A stretch of DNA of 40,036 bases from an uncultured Flavihumibacter sp. (GCA_902168105.1 CABHOY010000046.1:1-40036), one strand, 5' to 3'. Counted from the stretch's first letter, positions 9,585 to 17,577 are shown. Translations and numbers: made by a program. Notes: generated from the letters alone by a model not told the origin.

Positions 9585-10121
9585 ATGACAGTTATCAGAA
9601 AAATATTAACTGCTAATGTTGTGTGTGCGTCCTTCCTGTTACCAGGAAAGACGTACGCGCAATATATAGAGAGACAGGTTATAGCCAGTACCGGACATTC
9701 CGTTACACTTCCTGCTTTACCCCTCGATTCATTCGGTACTCACATTGATTGCACTATAGGTGATGTCGCTGTAAGGACCATCAGATATCCGGATGAGGTC
9801 CTGGTCACTCAGGGATTTCAGCAACCAAACTTACAGGGCCTGCTGAGACTACAGAAAGATGAAATGCTGGTGTTCCCGAATCCTACGGTGGACAAGATCA
9901 CCATCATGTACAAGCTGGAAGAGAATGTGAAGAAGGTTGACATCAGGGTTATTACCCTCGGCGGACATATGGTATACACAACTACCTTCATTCCGGTAGA
10001 CGGGGAATTGATGCTCAAGACGGTGATGGATTGTACCCGCTTTATTCCTGGAATTTATGTGGTTACGCTTATTATGGATACGGGAATTAAGGTGAGCAGA
10101 AAATTTATAAAATTTGATTAG
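9585..10121 (+). CDS. Small exported protein with T9SS type A sorting-like tail
   Basis: A 178-residue protein with a signal peptide (about 1-25, ending TYAQ). The C-terminal 80 residues match the type IX secretion sorting domain in form: VFPNPTVDKITI, then a beta-rich middle, then FIPGIYVVTLIMDTGIKVSR and a final KFIKFD. The N-terminal 90 residues are not recognisable. The gene starts 2 bp after the fibre-like gene and 18 bp before the VOC gene, so the three are probably one transcript. The protein may travel by the Por system and join the fibre-like protein on the surface (inference). Confidence 0.8.
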   Translation: MTVIRKILTANVVCASFLLPGKTYAQYIERQVIASTGHSVTLPALPLDSFGTHIDCTIGDVAVRTIRYPDEVLVTQGFQQPNLQGLLRLQKDEMLVFPNPTVDKITIMYKLEENVKKVDIRVITLGGHMVYTTTFIPVDGELMLKTVMDCTRFIPGIYVVTLIMDTGIKVSRKFIKFD

Positions 10122-10139
10122 CAGTGAGTATATTGGAGT

Positions 10140-10601
10140 ATGAAAAAACGGATTCCACAAAGCCTTTTACTGGTGGCTGTTATGATCATCTCCGGTATAC
10201 CCACTTTCGCACAGCGGAAAAGCGCAATGTTAAATCATATTGCGCTTTATGTAGTTAACCTCGAAAAAAGCACTGCTTTCTACAGGGATATTATACAGAT
10301 AGATACCATTCCTGAACCTTTTCATGACGGCCGTCATACCTGGTTTAAGGTAGCTGAGCACAGCCATCTGCACATTATATCCGGAGCAAAGGAGATCGTT
10401 ACTCACGACAAGAACTCCCACCTTTGCTTCAGCGTTCAATCGGTAGACGAATTTATGGCCCGGTTGCGGCAGCATCACATTCCTTTCTTCAGCTGGCAGG
10501 GAGAAGCGGATAAGCCCACTCTCCGCGTAGACGGCATCAAACAGATCTATTTCACTGATCCTGACGGATACTGGGTGGAGATCAACGACGATCATCCATG
10601 A
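10140..10601 (+). CDS. Exported VOC (glyoxalase/bleomycin-resistance fold) protein
   Basis: A 153-residue protein with a signal peptide (about 1-25, ending TFAQ) and a single VOC domain. The usual metal tetrad positions are filled: His 33 (NHIALYV), His 78 (HLHII), His 94 (HLCF) and Glu 147 (YWVEIND). FTDPDGYWVEI is the family's typical end. A divalent-metal enzyme or binding protein is likely, but the substrate is unknown. Export is unusual because most VOC enzymes are cytoplasmic. It is last in the operon with the fibre-like and T9SS-tail genes. Confidence 0.88.
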   Translation: MKKRIPQSLLLVAVMIISGIPTFAQRKSAMLNHIALYVVNLEKSTAFYRDIIQIDTIPEPFHDGRHTWFKVAEHSHLHIISGAKEIVTHDKNSHLCFSVQSVDEFMARLRQHHIPFFSWQGEADKPTLRVDGIKQIYFTDPDGYWVEINDDHP

Positions 10602-10614
10602 TCTGGCAAGACCG

Positions 10615-10632
10615 GCAGGTCGTCAGACCTGC
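10615..10632. terminator. Short hairpin between convergent VOC and MscS genes
   Basis: A 7-bp perfect GC-rich stem (10615-10621 with 10626-10632, 4-nt loop) overlaps the MscS stop codon. It has no T run and is only a possible bidirectional terminator. Confidence 0.35.
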
Positions 10633-11714
10633 TTCTGTATCAGCGGGTGTTCTCCTTCTTCAATAGCGGCGCGTGTTTTTGGTAAACAATAAGCGTGATG
10701 TTCCTGAATGAAGGCCAGCATTTTCTCCCGCAGATAACAACGCAGGTCAAACGCTTTCCCTGAACTATTAGCGCTTACCAGCATCCTTACTTCTACTGTC
10801 CGTTCTGTAATATTGGTGACCTGTATCACCTGTACCCGCTTGTCCCATAACGGCTGGTCTTTTAACAGACGTTCGAATTCCACCCGCAGCAAGTCGATAG
10901 GGGCGGTATAATCCAGGTATAAGAATGCCGTGCCCAATATGGCAGAACCGGTCCGTGTCCAGTTCTGAAAGGGCTTCTCTATGAAATAATTGATCGGCAG
11001 GATCAGTTTCCGCTGGTCCCAGATGCCCAGTACAACATAGGTAAGTGTGATCTCTTCCACCCTGCCCCACTCACCTTCCACTACAAGCACGTCGTCAATA
11101 CGGATAGGCTGGGTAAAAGCGATCTGCATCCCCGCCAGGAAATTAGCTAAAGAACGCTGCGCCGCAAAACCGATAATAATACCTCCAACACCGACACCTG
11201 TTAGCAACCCCGCCCCGATCTTACGCAGGTTCTCGAAGCTGAGCAAAATGGCGCACAACGTCAGCACCATAATCATACTGATAGCCAGTTTACGCACGAA
11301 CTGCAATTGTGTGCGCATCTTTCTCTCCCGCAGGTTGTCTTCCTTTTTAAGATCGTAACTATGTGTTATAAAATCCTCAAAGACCTTTACTAAACCGGTT
11401 AATACGAAGCCGAAAGACATGATCAGGGATATTTCCACCAACTTGCTTAATACGGCCATTGACTTCTTATCCAGCTCCATAAATGGGAGCACCATGTTTA
11501 ATACCAACATAGGTAGAAAATAGTTGATGGGTTTCCCCAACCTGCTCAGGACGGACCTTACAAGGGAATAATCAGTAACATTCCTTGACGTAAATTTCAA
11601 CACGACGGCAACCAGGTATTTGATGACCAGACCACTGATAAGGGCTGCACAACCAAGTAAGATATTCCATAAAAACGGGGGAAGACGAAGATCCTGCTGT
11701 AAACTCTCGAGCAT
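10623..11714 (-). CDS. MscS-family mechanosensitive channel
   Basis: A 363-residue membrane protein. The N-terminal half has about four hydrophobic segments (near 15-40, 60-75, 90-110 and 140-165). The pore-lining and beta-domain region is typical of MscS: GAGLLTGVGVGGIIIGFAAQ followed by RSLANFLAGMQIAFTQP, then DDVLVVEGEWGRVEEITLTYV and LPINYFIEKPFQNWTR. The channel would release solutes on hypo-osmotic shock. It is a single gene, convergent with the VOC operon and divergent from the helicase gene. Its length fits the short MscS class with extra N-terminal helices. Confidence 0.93.
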   Translation of the reverse strand: MLESLQQDLRLPPFLWNILLGCAALISGLVIKYLVAVVLKFTSRNVTDYSLVRSVLSRLGKPINYFLPMLVLNMVLPFMELDKKSMAVLSKLVEISLIMSFGFVLTGLVKVFEDFITHSYDLKKEDNLRERKMRTQLQFVRKLAISMIMVLTLCAILLSFENLRKIGAGLLTGVGVGGIIIGFAAQRSLANFLAGMQIAFTQPIRIDDVLVVEGEWGRVEEITLTYVVLGIWDQRKLILPINYFIEKPFQNWTRTGSAILGTAFLYLDYTAPIDLLRVEFERLLKDQPLWDKRVQVIQVTNITERTVEVRMLVSANSSGKAFDLRCYLREKMLAFIQEHHAYCLPKTRAAIEEGEHPLIQKQV

Positions 11715-11828
11715 ATCCGATGGGTTATTTGGTACCCCGCTCTTGCAGCAAAGAACATACCGTATGTGCTCTGCTTACAATTCCGTATCTTTAGCTAATA
11801 TATTAACGAATCAAAACCATCTTGCACT

Positions 11829-13154
11829 TTGTATTTTGACGAATTTGACCTGGATGACCGGGTTTTGGATGGAATAGACGCGATGGGATACACCACTGCG
11901 ACACCTGTTCAGGAAAAAGTTATCCCCCCAATTATTGACGGGAAGGACATTCTGGCTTGTGCACAAACCGGCACAGGTAAGACTGCTGCATTCCTGTTGC
12001 CAATAATGCACCGGTTAATCACAGAGCCACACGATACACATAAGATCAACTCACTGATCATAGTACCAACCCGTGAACTGGCAGTTCAGATTGCCCAGAC
12101 GCTGGAAGGTATGTCCTATTTTACTTCTGTCAGCTCTATCGCCGTATACGGCGGCAGCAACGGCGCATTGTTCTCTGCAGAAAAGAAGGCGCTGACTTCA
12201 GGAGTGGATATTGTGATCTGTACGCCCGGACGTATGATAGCACATCTCAACATGGGCTATGTAAAACTGGACGCCGTAAAGTACCTGGTGCTGGACGAGG
12301 CAGACCGCATGCTGGACATGGGCTTTAATGACGATATCATCAAGATCACGTCCTTTCTGCCCAAAAAGAGGCAGAATCTCCTGTTTTCAGCTACCATGCC
12401 TGACAAGATCCGTAAACTGGCGCTGAAGATCCTGCACGAGCCGGAAGAGATCAATATTGCCATCTCTAAACCACCGGAAAAGATCGTACAGGAAGCTTTT
12501 ATCGTGTTTGAAGAGCAAAAGATCGGGCTGATGAAGCACGTGCTGTCACAGAAGCAGTTCGGGAGTATTATCATCTTCTGTTCCCGCAAGCAGAACGTTA
12601 AACAGCTCTGCCATGAGCTCAAAAGGGCCCGTTTCTCCGTGGAAGAGATCCATTCTGACCTGGAGCAGGAAAAGCGCGAACAGGTGCTCATGGACTTTAA
12701 GAATAAGAAACTGAAAATGCTGGTCGCTACGGACATTCTGAGCCGGGGCATCGACATCGAGGATATTGACCTGGTTATCAACTATGACGTACCTAATGAT
12801 GCGGAGGACTACATTCACCGTATCGGGCGTACGGCCAGAGCTGCCACAGATGGTACTGCCTATACGGTAGTAAGTGAAAAGGAACAGCGGAAATTTGCAC
12901 GGATCGAAGAAGTACTGGGAAAACCGGTCGTAAAGGCTGAAGTACCTGCTGCACTTGGTCCGGTACCGGAATATACCCCAAAAACCGGTCGTTCCGGTGG
13001 CGGCAACCGGCAACATGGCAAAAAACGCCCAGGAGGGAACCGTAATAACAAACCATCCGGTAATAATAACAATAATCGTGGCGGCGGACATAACCCACAA
13101 CCTCGTAGTAAGAGTAACAACAACGACAGCGGTGGTGGTCGCCCGAAGCCGTAA
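11829..13154 (+). CDS. DEAD-box ATP-dependent RNA helicase
   Basis: A 441-residue protein with every DEAD-box motif: Q motif (GYTTATPVQ, 20-28), I (AQTGTGKT, 45-52), Ia (PTRELA), Ib (TPGR), II (DEAD), III (SAT), IV (IIFCSRK), V (ATDILSRGIDI) and VI (HRIGRTAR). A basic, disordered tail rich in Gly, Asn and Arg (about 385-441) probably aids RNA binding. Likely roles are cold adaptation, ribosome assembly or mRNA turnover. The start is a TTG. No in-frame ATG lies between it and the upstream stop, and the next Met (residue 19) would remove the start of the Q region. TATCTTTA at 11786-11793 may be the -7 element. A strong terminator follows. Confidence 0.95.
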   Translation: MYFDEFDLDDRVLDGIDAMGYTTATPVQEKVIPPIIDGKDILACAQTGTGKTAAFLLPIMHRLITEPHDTHKINSLIIVPTRELAVQIAQTLEGMSYFTSVSSIAVYGGSNGALFSAEKKALTSGVDIVICTPGRMIAHLNMGYVKLDAVKYLVLDEADRMLDMGFNDDIIKITSFLPKKRQNLLFSATMPDKIRKLALKILHEPEEINIAISKPPEKIVQEAFIVFEEQKIGLMKHVLSQKQFGSIIIFCSRKQNVKQLCHELKRARFSVEEIHSDLEQEKREQVLMDFKNKKLKMLVATDILSRGIDIEDIDLVINYDVPNDAEDYIHRIGRTARAATDGTAYTVVSEKEQRKFARIEEVLGKPVVKAEVPAALGPVPEYTPKTGRSGGGNRQHGKKRPGGNRNNKPSGNNNNNRGGGHNPQPRSKSNNNDSGGGRPKP

Positions 13155-13191
13155 CGCCCCTGATTGTTAAACACATATCATATTATTCGCA

Positions 13192-13221
13192 AACGTCCTG
13201 GTATTACCGGGGCGTTTTTTT
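13192..13221 (+). terminator. Intrinsic terminator of the helicase gene
   Basis: An 11-bp stem (13192-13202 with 13206-13216, two G-T pairs, 3-nt loop) is followed by TTTTT. It is a textbook form and separates the helicase from the receiver gene. Confidence 0.92.
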
Positions 13222-13377
13222 ATGACCCTGTCTCCTATTTTTCCATTTTCTGGAATTTTTTCCTGCAAATGGACGTTCCAGCCTCCCATGCCAATTAACA
13301 CTTCCGCTACTGTGGCCCATTTCAAGGCTTTTCCCAAACTGGCACCTAAATGGATTCTATTATACCAAACCACGCAT

Positions 13378-13866
13378 ATGGCTAACAAATACGAAAGCAA
13401 GATTTATGTGGTGGATGACGACCCATTCTGTCTCGCCACTTACGATAAGCACCTCAGGGCACAGGGCTACCAGCACGTGACCTGCTTCTTATCAGGCGCA
13501 GACTTCCTGCTGCAGCTGTCGGACGAACCGGATATTGTACTGTTAGATCATGACCTGGGAGATATGACCGGACTCGACCTGCTGAAGGATATAAAGCGAT
13601 TCAACTCGGATATCTTCGTCATATTCGCCAGCTCACGCCAGCAACCTGACATTGCTACAGAATCGTTGAAGAATGGTGCTTTTGACTATATCATTAAGGA
13701 TGACAGTGTATTAGAACATATAACAGCTACACTTAATAAATTATTCGTAGTACAGGATTATCTAAAGAAGAAACGAAGGAACAACAGATTTTTCCTTTTT
13801 GCGGGGGTGGTGCTGGCCTCCTGTTCACTGTTCAGCTATTTATACGACGTATTGAGATCTTCATAA
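13378..13866 (+). CDS. Receiver-only response regulator with C-terminal membrane helix
   Basis: A 162-residue protein. I start it at the ATG at 13378, where the receiver begins (MANKYESKIYVVDDDP). The in-frame ATG at 13222 abuts the terminator and would add residues unlike a receiver. Residues 7-125 are a CheY-like domain with an intact site: acidic residues near 13-15, phospho-Asp 57 (LLDHDL) and Lys 107. The Lys is followed by Asp-Asp, not the usual Pro. There is no output domain. Instead a basic stretch (KKKRRNNR, 130-137) leads into one hydrophobic segment (about 138-156), which should place the receiver on the cytoplasmic face of the inner membrane. It is followed by a glycosyltransferase 94 bp downstream. 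Confidence 0.88.
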   Translation: MANKYESKIYVVDDDPFCLATYDKHLRAQGYQHVTCFLSGADFLLQLSDEPDIVLLDHDLGDMTGLDLLKDIKRFNSDIFVIFASSRQQPDIATESLKNGAFDYIIKDDSVLEHITATLNKLFVVQDYLKKKRRNNRFFLFAGVVLASCSLFSYLYDVLRSS

Positions 13867-13960
13867 CCTTGCTTGCCTGGCTAAAACCCACAATTGTTAA
13901 AGCGTGTTCTATTTATCCCTATCCCTATACCTATATCATCACATTTAACAATGCATCATC

Positions 13961-15136
13961 ATGAACAAGATCATAGCGGTACATCTGCAAAATAACCGGA
14001 GCGGTAATACGCTTGTATTTCGCCAGTCACTGGAAACCTTATCAGAAAAAGGTATGGATGTGCATCTCATTACGAACCGGACAGATGAAGTACCTGGATT
14101 CCTGACAGGCATACCGGGGGGACAATATCATTATATAAATTATTCAGAACGGGGGAACAGATGGCGTTTATTCTTCAGCTTCCTGCTGGCGCAGGTGTTG
14201 ATCTTCAGAAAAGTTTTGGGGCTGTATGAGCCGGAAGCAAAAGTGTACATCAATACGCTACTGCCTTTGGGTGCAGCATGGGCCGGCAGGCTGAAGAAGG
14301 CGCCGATAACTTATCACATTCATGAAATGGCGGTATCCGTGCCCTATCTCCGCTCCTTTTTGTACGGATCGGCAAGGCGGCTGGCTACACACGTAGTATT
14401 TGGTTCCCGATATCTGCAATCGCAAATGAACTTTCCAAAAGCAGAGAAACATATCATACATAGCTGCCTGCCACAATCATTCGTTCAGGAAGCAGTATTG
14501 CACGCCAATCACGGCTCCCGTAAAACGGTCCTGATGATCGCGCCACTGGATGATGAAAGCGGCCTGCGTGAACTACTTGAATTAGCAGCGCTCATGCCAG
14601 CTACAAAATTTGAACTTGTTATCAACGCGCATAAAAAAGATGTCGATGTTTATTTTGAAAACAGCCAGATACCTGACAACCTGATGGTATACGGTACGCA
14701 GATGAACCTGCATCCTTTCTACCAGCGTGCTGCAGTGGTGCTGAACCTCTCTCACGTTGACCAGCACAGAGATACATTTGACATCAGCATCTTACAGGCG
14801 ATGAGTTACGGCAGACCCGTGATCGTGCCACTGACCGGAGGTGTTAATGAACTGGTGGCTCACGGATGGAATGGTTACCGCATCAGCGGACATTATATCG
14901 ATAAGGTACGCAAACATGTAGAGCAACTGTTACAGAACAAACCTTTATATGCAGATATGAGCTGCGCCGCACAACTGGTCGCCTCTCAGTTTAAAGTAGA
15001 ATTTTTCAAACAACAGGTGGAAGACGTTTTTGCAGAAGGAACTTACTTCACACCTGCTCATAAGAAGGAACAATTACCGGAAGTACTACTTTATCCCGCT
15101 GCCTTACAGGAATATATCAATAGCTCAAGAAATTAA
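13961..15136 (+). CDS. Family-4-like glycosyltransferase
   Basis: A 391-residue protein with a GT-B layout. The N-terminal half begins with a beta strand and a loop NNRSGNT, and contains ITYHIHEMA (117-124), which matches the His region of GT4 enzymes. The C-terminal half has SILQAMSYGRPVIVPLTGG and NELVAHGWNGY, typical of the nucleotide-sugar side. The usual E-x7-E pair appears as Asp 271 and Gln 279, so donor handling may differ. It probably builds a surface polysaccharide or glycoconjugate. It lies between the membrane-linked receiver and the sigma-54 activator, on the same strand, and may be linked to them in regulation. Confidence 0.88.
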   Translation: MNKIIAVHLQNNRSGNTLVFRQSLETLSEKGMDVHLITNRTDEVPGFLTGIPGGQYHYINYSERGNRWRLFFSFLLAQVLIFRKVLGLYEPEAKVYINTLLPLGAAWAGRLKKAPITYHIHEMAVSVPYLRSFLYGSARRLATHVVFGSRYLQSQMNFPKAEKHIIHSCLPQSFVQEAVLHANHGSRKTVLMIAPLDDESGLRELLELAALMPATKFELVINAHKKDVDVYFENSQIPDNLMVYGTQMNLHPFYQRAAVVLNLSHVDQHRDTFDISILQAMSYGRPVIVPLTGGVNELVAHGWNGYRISGHYIDKVRKHVEQLLQNKPLYADMSCAAQLVASQFKVEFFKQQVEDVFAEGTYFTPAHKKEQLPEVLLYPAALQEYINSSRN

Positions 15137-15151
15137 TAAAGGAGGAAGGTC

Positions 15152-15742
15152 CGGATCTAATTCAGGAGACCGAGACTAATTCAGGAGAAATTCAGGATAC
15201 TAATTGGAGGTTTTGTGTTGAGTATGTGAACGTTCATCCCGGCCCCTGGTGTAGATAGGGCCAGTGAAGCAGAGGGGCCAGGCGATGAAAATGTCAGAAA
15301 ATTGAAATGTATTAAGGATGTGGGTGTGTGTCGCCTTTGCCAACCTAAGAATGCGTCATCCCGGCCCCGGTGAAACTGAAATTGTCAAAGAGAGGGGCCA
15401 GGTGATGATAAACTAAAAAAGATCTTTAAAAATATTGTGTTGAGTATGTGGACTTTCATCCCGGCCCCTGGTGTTGTTGCTGTCAGTGGTTATAGAAGGG
15501 GCCAGGCGATGATCGTAGTTGAAAAAATTATTTGAGTGTGGACGTGGTCCTTGCCAGCTTTAAGAGTGCTTCATCAAGGCCCCGATGCAAATGGAATTGT
15601 GAGGCGGAGGGGCCCGCTGATGATGATCACAGCGGATCGAACAGTGAACCTTATATTATTTTTGCTTGTCTATTTCATAATACCCTTCGCAGGCCTCCGG
15701 CGCTATATCTGAAAAAGTGTAGCAAAGGAGGCCTGTTGATGA
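15152..15742. repeat. Family of five related hairpins in non-coding DNA
   Basis: Four copies share TCATC, two bases, GGCCCC, a loop, GGGGCC, three or four bases, GATGA: 15234-15288, 15356-15408, 15456-15512 and 15571-15623. A fifth, diverged copy (about 15675-15742) keeps an 8-bp stem (15691-15698 with 15727-15734) and the GATGA end. Copies 1 and 3 also share about 20 bp of upstream flank (GTGTTGAGTATGTG). Copies 2 and 4 share a different flank (TTGCCA, then TAAGA) and loop. So copies 1-2 and 3-4 form a duplicated unit of about 220 bp. Three ATTCAGGA words stand at 15158-15196. No gene is seen in 15137-15777. Confidence 0.85.
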
Positions 15743-15777
15743 TGGAAATTTTCCTAAATTAACAGAAAATTCCATGA

Positions 15778-17136
15778 ATGCTCGATTTTAAGATCTTTAT
15801 TGTTGAGGATGATAAGTGGTACGGAGGATTATTACATCATTATCTTAGTCAGAACCCCGACTACGAAATAACCTTGATCGGTTCAGGCAAAGAATGCCTT
15901 GCACAGCTACACCGGAAACCGGACCTCGTGACTATCGATTTCGGCCTGCCCGACATGAACGGGGAGGAACTTTACAAGAAGATCAAACAGGCACAGCCCA
16001 ATCTGCCTGTGATCATTATCAGTGCACAGGAAAGGATCACCACCGCTGTCGACCTTCTCAAAATGGGAGCGGAAGATTACCTGGTAAAAGATGACAATAC
16101 CCAACAATTGTTGTGGAAAGCCATCATCCGTTTACGGGAGAAAGTTTCCTTGAAAAATGAGATCTCCGAACTAAAGGCTGAACTGAAATCCAAATATGAT
16201 TATTCCCGGTCCATTATAGGTAACGGCCCCTCATTACAGACCGTTTTCAAACTGATAGACAAAGCTGCAGGCTCACTGATCAACGTATCGGTATCCGGAG
16301 AAACCGGTACCGGTAAGGAATTAGTGGCGCGTGCCGTACATTATAATTCTGCCAGAAGCAGCCAGCCTTTCATTCCTGTGAATATGGCCGCTATTCCAAA
16401 GGAACTTGTGGAAAGTGAACTATTCGGTTACGAAAAAGGGGCATTCACAGGCGCGCAGAATAAAAAGACCGGGCGTTTTGAAGAAGCGAACGGTGGTACT
16501 CTCTTTCTTGACGAGATCGGAGAAATGGACCTTAACATCCAAAGTAAACTGTTACGGGTGTTGCAGGAAAAAGAGCTGACGCGACTTGGTGGTACCAGCA
16601 AGATCAAACTCGATTTTAGACTGGTTGTGGCCACCCATAAGAACCTGGCGGAGGAAGTGAAAAAAGGGAATTTCCGTGAAGACCTTTACTATCGCATAGT
16701 CGGACTTCCTATTACCCTCCCTCCTCTTCGGGACCGTAAGGAAGATATATTGCTGTTAACACAACACTTCCTGACAGGTTACTGTAAAGAGAACAAAGTA
16801 GCGGAAATAAAGGTATCACCTGCTTCGAGGGAGAAATTGCTGGGATACAGTTATCCTGGCAATGTGAGAGAACTTAAATCAGTAGTGGAACTGGCAGCGG
16901 TAATGTCGGAGAATAACCTCATTGAACCGGAGGACATCACTTTCCTTTCCGGCAATAATCATGATGTAGATACCGTTTTGAACACAGAACTTACTTTAAG
17001 AGAATATACAAGACTGATCATCCGCAACTATCTAAAAAGATATGATGACAATGTGCTGTTGGTTGCGGAAAAACTGGATATTGGCAAATCCACCATTTAT
17101 AAAATGTTACAGACAGGTGAAATAGAGGGCGCCTGA
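15778..17136 (+). CDS. Sigma-54-dependent response regulator (NtrC family)
   Basis: A 452-residue protein. The receiver (about 4-120) has an intact site: acidic residues at 10-12, phospho-Asp 54 (TIDFGLPD) and Lys 104 followed by Asp-Asp. The AAA+ domain (about 145-375) has Walker A GETGTGKE (174-181), GAFTGA (221-226), which contacts sigma-54, and Walker B LFLDEIGEM (242-250). The C-terminus ends in a Fis-like helix-turn-helix (LLVAEKLDIGKSTIYKML). It should activate sigma-54 promoters when phosphorylated. It is followed 14 bp later by an Hpt gene and preceded by the hairpin family. I find no clear -24/-12 promoter in the window, so its targets may lie elsewhere. Confidence 0.96.
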   Translation: MLDFKIFIVEDDKWYGGLLHHYLSQNPDYEITLIGSGKECLAQLHRKPDLVTIDFGLPDMNGEELYKKIKQAQPNLPVIIISAQERITTAVDLLKMGAEDYLVKDDNTQQLLWKAIIRLREKVSLKNEISELKAELKSKYDYSRSIIGNGPSLQTVFKLIDKAAGSLINVSVSGETGTGKELVARAVHYNSARSSQPFIPVNMAAIPKELVESELFGYEKGAFTGAQNKKTGRFEEANGGTLFLDEIGEMDLNIQSKLLRVLQEKELTRLGGTSKIKLDFRLVVATHKNLAEEVKKGNFREDLYYRIVGLPITLPPLRDRKEDILLLTQHFLTGYCKENKVAEIKVSPASREKLLGYSYPGNVRELKSVVELAAVMSENNLIEPEDITFLSGNNHDVDTVLNTELTLREYTRLIIRNYLKRYDDNVLLVAEKLDIGKSTIYKMLQTGEIEGA

Positions 17137-17150
17137 AGATATTAGAAACC

Positions 17151-17513
17151 ATGCAACCGGAACACAAACTATATACTTATACATACCTGTACAAGATAAG
17201 TAACTCGGGATCTTCTTTCATCCGGAAAATGATCTCACTCTTTGTGTCCTCACTGAGTGAATATGTGATAGAGCTGGAGGCTTTGCGGGCGCAAAAAAAT
17301 CTCCCGGAACTTAAAAAAGTACTACACAAAATGAAGCCCAGTGTGATGAACCTGGAAGTAAAGGGCGCGGGAGATATTTTAAAATCACTCAGTAATGCAA
17401 CCTCCTGGAATAGTGAAACTGATCAGAAAGTAAATCGTCTGAAAGAGATATTTATTACCATCAAGCCAATGATGGAAGAAGACCTGGCCAATCTGGGAGA
17501 GGATGATCAGTAA
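17151..17513 (+). CDS. Hpt-domain phosphotransfer protein
   Basis: A 120-residue all-helical protein. LHKMKPSVMNLEVKGAGDIL (58-77) has the spacing of the Hpt motif HxxKxSxxxLG, with His 59 as the probable phospho-acceptor. The family's first Gly after Lys is Pro here. It stands alone without a kinase domain, and its ATG lies 14 bp after the NtrC-type gene, so the two are co-transcribed. The pairing suggests a multistep phosphorelay that ends at the sigma-54 activator or the membrane-linked receiver 3.5 kb upstream. A matching hybrid kinase is not in the window. Confidence 0.8.
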   Translation: MQPEHKLYTYTYLYKISNSGSSFIRKMISLFVSSLSEYVIELEALRAQKNLPELKKVLHKMKPSVMNLEVKGAGDILKSLSNATSWNSETDQKVNRLKEIFITIKPMMEEDLANLGEDDQ

Positions 17514-17517
17514 ATAA

Positions 17518-17554
17518 AAAGAGGCTGCTCAGTAGATACTGAAACAACCTCTTT
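17518..17554. terminator. Bidirectional terminator between the Hpt and PA2169-type genes
   Basis: A 7-bp stem (17518-17524 with 17548-17554) with an inner 4-bp stem (17530-17533 with 17538-17541) is flanked by A-rich DNA on the left and CTTT on the right. It lies in the 64-bp gap between convergent genes. Confidence 0.65.
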
Positions 17555-17577
17555 CAATCTATTTACCCGCCAGTAGT

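Noticed and set aside
12546..13176. Several long minus-strand open frames across the helicase gene
   Set aside because: They are shadows of a fully recognisable DEAD-box gene and show no features of their own.
15284..15742. TGATGA/GATGA ends of the hairpins resembling the C box of C/D guide RNAs
   Set aside because: Bacteria lack this RNA class, no matching D box is spaced properly, and the GATGA is explained as one half of a TCATC/GATGA stem.
15213..15742. Possible CRISPR array in the repeated region
   Set aside because: The repeated units are unequal, diverged and internally duplicated; spacers of constant length and identical repeats are missing and no cas gene is near.
15532..15762. A 76-codon open frame in the hairpin region
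   Set aside because: It runs through hairpin copies 4 and 5, has no protein-like features, and is not preserved in copy 2.
15137..15777. A sigma-54 (-24/-12) promoter upstream of the NtrC-type gene
   Set aside because: The best GG/GC pair (near 15546-15553) has the wrong spacing.
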